From contig NW_025936659.1 of the NCBI RefSeq assembly GCF_000764305.2, positions 310,001 through 374,000 on the forward strand: DNA of 64,000 nt. The letters are read 5' to 3'. Both the position numbers and the translations under genes were made by a program. Of this stretch, positions 60,601 through 64,000 are shown piece after piece. The notes below the pieces were generated by a model. The model worked only from the letters and a program-made list of their open reading frames with translations, had not been told where the DNA came from and did no database searches. Position 1 is the stretch's first letter. Every line of letters starts with the position of its first letter. The DNA is from Hyalella azteca. Lineage: Eukaryota; Arthropoda; Malacostraca; Amphipoda; Hyalellidae.

Positions 60601-63600
60601 CTGCTGTCGGTGAATTAGCTGCCCGAAAGGAATTGGCTGCTGCAGGTGAATTTATTGCTGCCTGTGAATTAGCTTCCGTTGAATTGACTGCTGCCGAAGA
60701 CTTGGATGGTGGCAGTGGCTTGTTTGCTGCCGATTTGGCTTACGTGGGTAAATTAGCTGATGCCGGTGACTTGGCTGCTATCGGTGACTCTGCTGCTGCC
60801 GGTGATTTGTCTGTCCGCAGTGAATTTGCATCTGTCAGTGATTTGGCTGCTGCCAGTGAATTTCCAGCAATCAGTGGCTTGGCTGCTGTCCATGACTCTG
60901 CTATTGCCGGCGATTTGGCTGCTGTCTGTGAATTGGCTGCTGCCGGCGAATTTGCTGCTGCTCGCAAATTGGCTGCTGCCGTCGAATTGGCTCCTGCCGA
61001 TTTGGCTAATTCTTGCAAATTAGCTGAAGATGGTAACTTATCTGCTGCCGGCAATTTGACTGCTGCCGGAAAATTTGTTGCTGTCCATGACTTTGCTTCT
61101 GCCGGTGGCTTCGTTTATGCCGGCGACTTAAGCGACTTAGCTACTGCCGGTGAGTCAGCCTGTGAATTGGCTGCTACCGGTGAATTGGGTACTGCCTTTG
61201 ATGTGGCTGCTACCGGTAAATTGGTTGCTGCCAGCAAACTGGGATCTGTCGGTGACATGGCTGCTGCCAGTGAAGTTGCTGCGGCCAGAGATTTAACTAT
61301 TGCTAGTGACTTGTTGGCTGCCATGGAATCGGCTGCTGCATGTGAATTGGTTGATACAAGTGAATTGTCCGCTAAAAGCGCATTATTAGCTGCCAATAAA
61401 TTAATTGGTGACTTGGCTGCTGCAGATAATAGAAATTCTGTTACTGAATATGGTGCCACTGACATAGCTTCTGCCGATGGCTCGATTGCCTCAAATAACT
61501 CGGCCGCTTCCGGTAACTTTGATGCTGCCGGTGACTTTGCTTCTGCCTTCGACTTTGCTGCTGTCAGTGATTTGACTGCTGCCATTGATTTATCTGTCCA
61601 CAGTAAATTGGCTACTGCTAGTGAATTTGCTGCGGCCAGTGATTTGTATGACCGCAGTAAATTGGCTGCAATCGGTGACTTGACAGCTGCCGACGATTTG
61701 GCTGCTGCCAGGAAACTGGTCGTTAGCGGTGTCAGTGAATTGACGCCTGGCACTGAAGTGACTTCTGCCGTTGAATTGGTTGCTGCCAGTGAACTGACTG
61801 CTTCGGTTGAATTAGCTGCTGCCGATGACTCGGCTGCTGCTAGTGAATTGGCTCCTGCTAATGACTTGGCTGCTGCTAATGACTTGGCTGCTGCTAATGA
61901 CTGGGCTGCTACCGGCGACTTGGCTGCTGCCGGCGATTTGGCTGCTGCCGGCAATTTGGCTGCTGCCGGTAATTTGGCTGCTGCCGGCGATTTGGCTGCT
62001 GCCGGCAATTTGGCTGCTGTCGGCAATTTGGCTGCTGCCGGCAATTTGGCTGCTGCCGGCAATTTGGCTGCTGCCGGCAATTTGGCTGCTGCCGGCAATT
62101 TGGCTGCTGCCGGCAATCGGTGACTTGGCTGCTGTCGGTGACTTGGCTGCTGTCGGTGACTTGGCTGCTGTCGGTGACTTTGTTGCTTGCAATGACTTGG
62201 GGGCTTTCGATAACATGGCTGCGGCTGTTGACTTGTCCGCTGCCGTTGAATTGACTGCTGTCGGGGAATTGGATGCTGCCAACGAATGTGCTGCTGCTAG
62301 TAAATTCATTGCATCCTTTGATTTGTCTACTACCGAGAGCTCGGGTCTTGCCGAGGACTTGATTGCTGCCGGGAACGTTGCTGCAACCGATGGCGTTTCT
62401 ACCTTAGCCTCTGAATTAGTTAGTGTCCCCTATTCTCCTGCTGACGATCTTGTTTCATTCAATACTTTTCATCCAACTTGTGCCTGTGAAACAGGTTCTT
62501 ACTCTGAAGCCTTTATTGTCTTTAGAACACAATCTGAATCGTCTCCACCTGAATCGCATGAGGATCTTAATTGTTTTGTTTCTTTCGAATCCTCTATTAC
62601 ACCGAAATCATTTCATGCCCCCGATTCATCTACTTCTCATGAATTACATATTGGCCTGAAATCGCTAATTTCCTTCGATTCGTCGACTAACCAAGATTCA
62701 ACTGCCAACAAAGAATCACATGCTGCCTTTGAATCATCTACTGGCTGCGGATCATCTAACGCCCTTGAAACATCTGAATTCCTTAAATCATCTACAGCCC
62801 TTGAATCACTTTCTGCCCTTGAAATAATAGAGGCCTTAGAGTCAACCATTCCGCTTGCATCATCCACTGCCCTTGAATCATCTGCTGCACTTGAATCTTC
62901 GACTGCTCTTGAATCATCCGCTGAAGTTGAATCATCCACTGCCCTTGAATCTTCCACTGCCCTTGAATCATCCACTGCCCTTGAATCATCCACTGACCTT
63001 GAATCATCCACTGCCCTTGAATCATCCACTGCACCTGAATCATCCACTGCCCTTGAATCATCCACTGCACTTGAATCATCCACTGCCTCTGAATCATCCA
63101 CTGTCCTTGAATCATCCACTGCCCTTGAATCATTCACTGCACTTGAATCAGCCACTGGACTTGAATCATCCACTGCCTTTGAATCAACCAATGCCCGTAA
63201 ATCATGCACTCCAGTTGAATCATCCCCGGCCCTTGAATCATCTACTGCCTTTGAACCATCTGCTGCACTTGAATCATCTACTGCCCTTGAATCATTCACT
63301 GCCCTCAAATCCTCTGCACTTGAATCAACCACTGACCTTGATTCATTTTCGTTTGGTTCGCTCATCGCTTCGAAGTCGTGTGGTAACTCTATTCAGTCCT
63401 CTGTAGGTGATCTTTCTGCTGCCGTGACTTCTTCAGATGTCATTGGTTTTTCAGCAGTCCTTGCTTCTTCAGGAGTCATTGGTTCCTCAGGAATCGGTTA
63501 CTCAGGAATCGTTGGTTCCTCAGGAATCGTTGGTTCTTCAGGAGTCGTTGGTTCCTCAGAAATGGTTGGTTTCTTAGAAATCGTTGGTTCCTCAGTAGTC

Positions 63601-64000
63601 GTTGGTTCCTCAGGAATTGTTGGTTCCTCAGGAATCGTTGGCTCTTCAGGAGTCGTTGGTTCCTCCGTAATTGCTGGTTCCTCGGGAGTCGTCGGTTCCT
63701 TAGAAGTTGTTGATTCCTCAGTAGTCGTTGATTCCTCAGGAATCGTTGGTTCTTCAGGAGTCGTTGGTTCCTCAGTAGTCGTTGGTTCCTTAGGAGTCGT
63801 TGGTTCCTCAGGAGTCGTTGGTTCCTCGGGAGTCGTTGGTTCCTCAGATGTCATTGATTCCTCAGATGTCATTGATTCCTCAACTGCCGATGGTTCATTA
63901 GCTCCAGTTGGTTTCCCATCTAACGATAAATTTCTTGTTGATGCTTTACTGGTCGTAAATAATTTGCTGCCTTCGGCTGAAGACAAAATGGTAGATATTT
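21555..64000 (+). CDS. giant FHA-containing kinesin-3 motor, KIF16B/STARD9-like (15 exons, runs off the right edge)
   Basis: Fifteen exons with consistent splice phases encode more than 4,000 residues before the frame break near 62116 and about 630 more after it. Order: motor (about residues 8-950) with P-loop 522-529, switch I SSRSH 649-653, switch II DLAGSE 675-680 and IPYRDSVL from 895; a short coiled-coil neck; a linker; an FHA domain (about 1196-1310); then a very long, Ser-rich and repeat-filled tail. Kinesin-3 motors of this type move toward microtubule plus ends and carry membranes (KIF16B) or act at centrosomes (STARD9). STARD9 also has a giant tail exon, and a His at the switch I Asn position is shared with it as I recall. 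A PX or START domain would decide between the two and must lie to the right of the window. The motor carries two very large insertions. Confidence 0.88.
22609..23008. repeat. tandem duplication (216/184 bp) ending at kinesin exon 2 acceptor
   Basis: Copy 1 (22609-22824) and copy 2 (22825-23008) share ctagaaaatctggaa, cggtcatttacagagggttt and aatgaaatggtaaatga. Copy 2 lacks an internal stretch. Copy 1 ends in atcttttgtag, equivalent to the real acceptor atcttctggcag, so the 3' splice site itself was duplicated. Confidence 0.85.
23013..23082 (+). CDS. kinesin exon 2
   Basis: Acceptor tcttctggcag, donor AAG/gtaatc. It reads REASRGGRQVVEVNGSTVSI ending TNLK, matching the ...TTITNLK strand of KIF16B in the same place. 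The acceptor lies at the end of a roughly 200-bp tandem duplication. Confidence 0.88.
23083..29703. other. kinesin intron 2, 5' and middle part
   Basis: AT-rich. There is a short GTTGCGCTGAAA motif repeated three times at about 25848-25912. A frame of 114 codons at 23654-23998 has no recognisable homology and no splice partners. Nothing else is supported. Confidence 0.45.
29704..29774. repeat. 39-bp tandem duplication in kinesin intron 2
   Basis: gtgacttcaaaattgttcgc and the following cagcatatttt occur at 29704 and again at 29743, separated by a short spacer. Confidence 0.85.
29775..30590. other. kinesin intron 2, 3' part
   Basis: AT-rich intron sequence up to the exon 3 acceptor; nothing recognised. 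Confidence 0.5.
30591..31940 (+). CDS. kinesin exon 3: motor strand plus an insertion of about 400 residues
   Basis: Acceptor acctgtgcag, donor GAG/gtaagg, 450 codons, phase 0 at both ends. The start (VPECGEGADHRERVKHFVYD) aligns with the IPEGGTGDSGRERTKTFTYD segment of KIF16B. The end (EEAYWLAASQHE) supplies the ASQ-E residues that open helix alpha-1, completed by LYREVG in the next exon. Between them lie about 400 residues rich in Ser, Pro and Arg, without a recognisable domain. Other kinesins have only some 10-20 residues there. The insertion is part of one uninterrupted exon, so it is not an unspliced intron unless a cryptic intron is hidden in it. Confidence 0.85.
31941..34640. other. 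kinesin intron 3, 5' part
   Basis: No gene or structured element recognised apart from a short (AT)8 run near 33460-33475. Confidence 0.5.
34642..34894. repeat. 33-bp minisatellite in kinesin intron 3
   Basis: About 7.5 copies of a 33-bp unit (gtgggctggagagggacatg, then catgctgtacgga). The period is a multiple of three and the unit has no stop in several frames, so long open frames appear on both strands. They are repeat artefacts and not exons. Confidence 0.93.
35062..35093 (+). other. 10-bp hairpin followed by AATAAA
   Basis: A perfect stem (ataccgagag / ctctcggtat, loop cctca) is followed at once by gAATAAA at 35088-35093. It may be the 3' end of an old element or chance. Confidence 0.4.
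36515..36729. mobile_element. 215-bp MITE-like element
   Basis: The imperfect terminal inverted repeats start CAGGGGCCATACTTTCAAAA and end with the near complement TATGGGCCCTG. A 67-bp internal tandem duplication (36524-36590, 36591-36656) contains the palindrome cgtaagtacttacg. The CAGGG ends suggest a hAT-type origin, but no 8-bp target duplication is visible. Confidence 0.5.
36942..37197. repeat. three-copy 83-87-bp tandem repeat abutting kinesin exon 4 acceptor
   Basis: Units start at 36942, 37029 and 37112 with atcatcaccgctacacg. Each ends in caaattgtttgttgtt or a variant. The last unit runs into the splice acceptor (tttgttgtcgccacag), so each unit carries a degenerate copy of the exon 4 upstream edge. 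Confidence 0.88.
37205..37321 (+). CDS. kinesin exon 4, P-loop exon
   Basis: Acceptor gtcgccacag, donor AAG/gtgacg, 39 codons, phase 0. It reads LYREVGVAVEGAAIAGYN and ACVLAYGQSGTGKTFTVLGN: helix alpha-1, beta strand and the Walker A loop GQSGTGKT that binds the ATP phosphates. All key residues are intact. Tandem repeats touch this exon on both sides. Confidence 0.95.
37322..37760. repeat. 47-51-bp tandem repeat beginning at kinesin exon 4 donor
   Basis: The unit aaggtgacgtgtaacacttc, ending gacgcgacacaac, repeats about nine times from the exact end of exon 4. Seven copies carry AAG/GTGACG identical to the real donor (GT at 37322, 37381, 37475, 37526, 37620, 37671, 37718). A 145-bp higher-order period is visible (37475 to 37620, 37526 to 37671). 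Confidence 0.93.
38168..38226. repeat. (GTCT/GTCC)n microsatellite in kinesin intron 4
   Basis: A run of gtctgtctgtctgtc and gtccgtccg tetranucleotides, about 59 bases. Confidence 0.95.
38625..38755 (+). CDS. kinesin exon 5
   Basis: Acceptor tgtgcgcgtgcag, donor AG/gtgggt, 43 codons plus two bases. ACPGLAPLICQGLLKRL matches the GLIPRICEGLFSRI helix of KIF16B. A Cys/Pro-rich stretch (CHPCPPSPPSSPCTP) replaces the usual hydrophilic loop before strand beta-4. Confidence 0.85.
38790..38858. repeat. (TAAT)n microsatellite after kinesin exon 5
   Basis: About 69 bases of taattaattaat interrupted by T runs, starting 35 bases after the exon 5 donor. Confidence 0.95.
40127..40298. repeat. dispersed direct repeat, copy A (intron 5)
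   Basis: Shares about 170 bp with 42892-43057, for example cattagccgaagcacaacaa and cttgtaagtgataaatattt. Unknown element or duplication. Confidence 0.8.
40378..40481 (+). CDS. kinesin exon 6
   Basis: Acceptor gtggtcacag, donor G/gtaaga. It reads VVEIYQERVSDLLNLTATR and CLRVREHPTSGPYVH, matching the EIYNERVRDLL and LRVREHP-GPYV motifs of kinesin-3. Confidence 0.95.
40953..41025 (+). tRNA. tRNA-Met (CAT), elongator
   Basis: A 73-base tRNA with acceptor stem GCCTCGG / CCGGGGC, discriminator A, box A-like TAGCGCAGTAGG and box B GGTCGTGAGTTCGATCC. The anticodon CAT is at 40986-40988. No intron. A TTTT terminator follows at about 41029. It sits in kinesin intron 6 in the sense orientation and is transcribed by Pol III from internal promoters. 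Confidence 0.95.
41216..41290 (+). other. tRNA-like sequence, possible SINE head or tRNA remnant
   Basis: A box A-like ttgcgcagtggtt and a box B-like gggttctagtctcg are about 45 bases apart, the tRNA spacing. The sequence does not fold into a proper cloverleaf. Weak call. Confidence 0.3.
42269..42350 (+). tRNA. tRNA-Leu (AAG)
   Basis: An 82-base class II tRNA: acceptor GGTAGCG / CGCTGCC with discriminator A, GTGGCCGAGCGGTCTAAGGC as box A and D arm, anticodon stem CTGGT / ACCAG, anticodon AAG at 42303-42305. A long variable arm (TCTCTTCGGAGGC) and box B GGGTTCGAATCCC follow. TTTT lies five bases beyond. Intact, and in kinesin intron 6 on the sense strand. Confidence 0.96.
42892..43057. repeat. 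dispersed direct repeat, copy B (intron 6)
   Basis: Same orientation as copy A at 40127-40298, with small indels. The two copies bracket exon 6 and both tRNA genes. Confidence 0.8.
43305..43805. repeat. minisatellite (36-bp then 17-bp units) ending at kinesin exon 7 acceptor
   Basis: About three copies of a 36-bp unit (cgttctacgggtacaccatt plus tacacgggtattaacc) pass into some 25 copies of a 17-bp unit (atttatacgggtacacc and variants with gggcacacc). The array stops about 10 bases before the acceptor at 43814-43815, replacing any normal polypyrimidine tract. Confidence 0.95.
43816..44008 (+). CDS. kinesin exon 7, switch I and start of switch II
   Basis: Acceptor ccgcatgtag directly after a minisatellite; donor CAG/gtcagt. 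It carries LLERGRRERSVASTSLHAHS plus SRSHALITLL (switch I) and ends VTFVDLAG. The usual switch I Asn three residues before SS is His here. DLAGSE is completed by the next exon, because AG at the donor joins C to make Ser. Confidence 0.93.
44043..44232. repeat. perfect 190-bp palindrome in kinesin intron 7
   Basis: Arms 44043-44136 and 44139-44232 are exact reverse complements over 94 bp with a 2-base centre. The ends read TATCAAGGACTACTACACAC. Flanks allow a TA or an AACT target duplication. It starts 34 bases after the exon 7 donor. Either a foldback/MITE insertion or an inverted duplication, or an artefact of sequencing across an inverted join. Confidence 0.93.
44694..44791 (+). CDS. kinesin exon 8, switch II helix
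   Basis: Acceptor gatatttctag, donor G/gtatgt. After the split Ser it reads EQASDDSSKERLTEGASINR and SLVTLGNVISAL, the relay-helix region of kinesin-3 (LKEGGNINKSLVTLGNVISAL in KIF16B). Confidence 0.95.
44796..44881. repeat. 43-bp tandem duplication just after kinesin exon 8 donor
   Basis: gtttaccctcctcagcatcg and the rest of the unit repeat at 44796 and 44839 with a few changes. The first copy begins four bases after the donor GT. Confidence 0.85.
44882..46723. other. kinesin intron 8 remainder
   Basis: AT-rich. An open stretch at 46098-46415 contains no recognisable domain and no matching splice phases. Nothing supported. Confidence 0.45.
46724..47350 (+). CDS. kinesin exon 9: loop L12 insertion plus [12 protein letters not shown]
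   Basis: Acceptor tttcgttggcag, donor A/gtaagt, 209 codons. About 180 residues without known domain separate VISALA from [20 protein letters not shown]. In kinesin-3 this position is loop L12, the Lys-rich K-loop that binds tubulin tails. The insert ends in a basic stretch, QKLQKQIKQKKKTSG, which may stand in for the K-loop. Confidence 0.9.
47483..47658 (+). CDS. kinesin exon 10, end of motor and neck
   Basis: Acceptor cttgtatgcag. It reads SLATLRYATRARCIVTSPVV and then DALARLKSEVNCLRRILTEK, the last motor helix and a short neck coiled coil. The donor AAG/gttcat is weak, but phase 0 joins cleanly to exon 11 and reading on meets a stop four codons later. Confidence 0.88.
47991..48722 (+). CDS. 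kinesin exon 11, linker and start of FHA region
   Basis: Acceptor tttcttttcag, donor AAG/gttgtg, 244 codons, phase 0. Most of it is a basic, Ser-rich linker of no known fold (VARQILRRLRREVPSVSRKA early on). The last 28 residues (VVVESEIPYLVNTSDDAM and STVFIYHIK) match the SSLPHLMALEDD...YHLKEG segment that precedes the FHA core in KIF16B/STARD9. Confidence 0.85.
49142..49254 (+). CDS. kinesin exon 12, FHA domain first half
   Basis: Acceptor ggtgttgtaaag, donor CAA/gtgagt, phase 2 end. It reads EGESRLGKSSDCDITLAGDD and QQEHCCFTSSRGIVTL, the FHA core with its Gly-Lys (usually Gly-Arg) turn and EHC motif. The donor is copied three more times downstream. Confidence 0.93.
49241..49325. repeat. 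23-bp tandem repeat copying the kinesin exon 12 donor
   Basis: atcgtcactctcaagtgagt plus ctc occurs three times, with a fourth partial copy, so CTCAA/GTGAGT is present at 49255, 49278, 49301 and 49316. The first copy overlaps the last 14 coding bases of exon 12. Use of a later donor puts TGA in frame at once. Confidence 0.93.
49956..50118 (+). CDS. kinesin exon 13, FHA domain second half
   Basis: Acceptor ggcaccag, with a second in-frame acceptor three bases on (cagaag). Donor CCT/gtgagt. It reads SICSDGVTVNDEPLLEGESR and LRAGDVLALGRRRFSFHPP, matching the VNG...L-QGAVI-LG...FRFNHP end of the kinesin-3 FHA domain. Confidence 0.93.
50119..53309. other. kinesin intron 13
   Basis: AT-rich 3.2-kb intron. 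A GC-richer patch at about 50515-50670 has no recognised feature. No RNA gene or transposon ends were found. Confidence 0.5.
53310..53413 (+). CDS. kinesin exon 14
   Basis: Acceptor tttgtattgcag, donor AG/gtaaat, 34 codons plus two bases. It reads AVDQTLTSPASEERHAAPQE and on to THLP. No domain is recognised; it links FHA to tail. It is supported by splice sites, phase and an open frame only. Confidence 0.75.
53939..62120 (+). CDS. kinesin exon 15, giant tail exon (up to the frame break)
   Basis: Acceptor tttcttttgtag, phase 2 start, then 2,727 codons in one frame to a TGA at 62121-62123. The first 1.6 kb-worth of residues (about 1350-2900) are Ser/Asp/Glu-rich and not repetitive, with a basic patch VRRKRKNKK near 55995. 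From about 58650 the sequence becomes six-residue repeats with an acidic-hydrophobic pair (D/E-L/F) every sixth residue. No PX, START or coiled-coil domain is seen. The TGA is probably not the true end because the repeat continues in the +1 frame. Confidence 0.88.
58731..58820 (+). repeat. coding array RGDFEA, five 18-bp units
   Basis: Five nearly identical copies of cgtggtgactttgaggct encode (RGDFEA)5. The homogeneity suggests recent expansion. Confidence 0.95.
58911..59342 (+). repeat. coding array GDLSAA, 24 18-bp units
   Basis: Twenty-four copies of ggcgacttgtctgctgct. Changes are mostly synonymous (GGT/GGC, GCT/GCC); the amino-acid variants are GALSAA twice, GDLSTA once and a final VDLSAS. 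The 18-bp unit has no stop in any of the six frames. Confidence 0.95.
59604..59750 (+). repeat. coding array GDLAHA/GDLAPA, 36-bp dimers
   Basis: Alternating hexapeptides GDLAHA and GDLAPA give a 36-bp higher-order unit, repeated about three times between variant ends. Confidence 0.92.
59874..59981 (+). repeat. coding array GDFAAA, six 18-bp units
   Basis: Six copies of ggcgattttgccgctgcc with S and N variants (GDSAAA, GNFAAA). Confidence 0.92.
61860..62117 (+). repeat. coding array NLAAAG/DLAAAG ending at the frame break
   Basis: About 14 units of ggcaatttggctgctgcc type. The +1 shift falls at the junction between GNLAAA-type and GDLAAV-type units. Confidence 0.93.
62116..64000 (+). CDS. 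kinesin exon 15 continued in the +1 frame, to the window edge
   Basis: From 62116 the frame one base further on continues the same hexapeptide array (IGDLAAVGDLAAVGDF) and is open for 628 codons without a stop to 63999. It ends in non-repetitive sequence (KFLVDALLVVNNLLPSAEDK). The unbroken repeat pattern across the shift says this is the same protein. The shift is due to a sequencing or assembly error in the repeat, a real mutation, or much less likely recoding. Confidence 0.8.
   Translation, partial: MGDLAAVGDLAAVGDLAAVGDFVACNDLGAFDNMAAAVDLSAAVELTAVGELDAANECAAASKFIASFDLSTTESSGLAEDLIAAGNVAATDGVSTLASELVSVPYSPADDLVSFNTFHPTCACETGSYSEAFIVFRTQSESSPPESHEDLNCFVSFESSITPKSFHAPDSSTSHELHIGLKSLISFDSSTNQDSTANKESHAAFESSTGCGSSNALETSEFLKSSTALESLSALEIIEALESTIPLASSTALESSAALESSTALESSAEVESSTALESSTALESSTALESSTDLESSTALESSTAPESSTALESSTALESSTASESSTVLESSTALESFTALESATGLESSTAFESTNARKSCTPVESSPALESSTAFEPSAALESSTALESFTALKSSALESTTDLDSFSFGSLIASKSCGNSIQSSVGDLSAAVTSSDVIGFSAVLASSGVIGSSGIGYSGIVGSSGIVGSSGVVGSSEMVGFLEIVGSSVVVGSSGIVGSSGIVGSSGVVGSSVIAGSSGVVGSLEVVDSSVVVDSSGIVGSSGVVGSSVVVGSLGVVGSSGVVGSSGVVGSSDVIDSSDVIDSSTADGSLAPVGFPSNDKFLVDALLVVNNLLPSAEDKMVDI
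62857..63330 (+). repeat. coding array ESSTAL, 18-bp units
   Basis: About 26 copies of gaatcatccactgccctt encoding ESSTAL in the +1 frame, with variants such as ESSTAP, ESSTAS and ESFTAL. The period equals that of the preceding arrays although the sequence differs. Confidence 0.93.
63472..63873 (+). repeat. coding array VGSSGV, 18-bp units
   Basis: About 22 copies of gttggttcctcaggagtc encoding VGSSGV or VGSSGI. Third hexapeptide family in tandem, same period. Non-repetitive sequence resumes at about 63880. Confidence 0.93.

Larger units (their letters stand above)
58650..62340 (+). repeat. degenerate hexapeptide domain, about 1,200 residues
   Basis: Between and around the homogeneous blocks, nearly all residues fit a six-residue pattern: acidic, Leu/Phe, small, Ala, variable, Gly/Ser. 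Examples are ELAAAGEF, DLAAASEF, KLVAASKL. The blocks look like young expansions within an older array. The pattern continues across the frame break to about 62340. Confidence 0.9.

Noticed and set aside
61115..62116. Long minus-strand open frame (333 codons), and similar ones at 59567-60109, 61812-62309, 62637-63365 and 63498-63986
   Set aside because: They mirror the 18-bp coding arrays, whose unit lacks stops on both strands; composition is a pure repeat and the + strand frame joins to a recognised kinesin.

Overview
The window looks like nuclear DNA of an animal, most likely an arthropod and possibly a crustacean (inference). The evidence is AT-rich introns and intergenic DNA, GC-richer exons with GT-AG sites, eukaryotic tRNA genes with internal promoters, scraps of non-LTR retrotransposons, TIR elements and many minisatellites. 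The species cannot be fixed from the sequence.

Layout. Positions 1-159 may hold the last exon of a gene entering from the left. Positions 160-11,500 are intergenic and hold decayed transposable elements: two non-LTR 3' ends, one carrying a 110-bp foldback insertion with target-site duplications; a 0.94-kb TIR element; and a hairpin element. Positions 11,584-14,620 encode DCAF12, a WD-repeat substrate receptor of the CUL4-DDB1 ubiquitin ligase, in six coding exons on the + strand. About 6.9 kb of intergenic DNA follows. From 21,555 to beyond the window end, one very large + strand gene encodes a kinesin-3 motor of the KIF16B/STARD9 (KIF16A) type. I assembled it as 15 coding exons whose splice phases all agree.

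The kinesin is the remarkable object here. All core motor motifs are present: the RVRP strand, P-loop GQSGTGKT, SSRSH switch I, DLAGSE switch II rebuilt across an intron, [12 protein letters not shown], and the TLRYA motif. A kinesin-3 FHA domain follows. The motor is stretched to about 950 residues by an insertion of roughly 400 residues between the FVYDYA strand and helix alpha-1, and by another of about 180 residues in loop L12, the kinesin-3 K-loop position. The tail is a single exon over 10 kb long. Its last 5 kb are successive arrays of different six-residue repeats (GDFEAR, GDLSAA, degenerate ELAAAG, then ESSTAL, then VGSSGV), all with an 18-bp period. The reading frame shifts by +1 inside the array near 62,116 and then stays open to the end of the window.

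A second theme is short tandem duplication at exon edges. Copies of 5' splice sites, copies of 3' splice sites, minisatellites and a perfect 190-bp palindrome lie against or very near exons 2, 4, 5, 7, 8 and 12 of the kinesin gene. Two intact tRNA genes, Met(CAT) and Leu(AAG), lie in kinesin intron 6 on the same strand. The two protein genes are separate, and nothing in the sequence links DCAF12 to the kinesin functionally.
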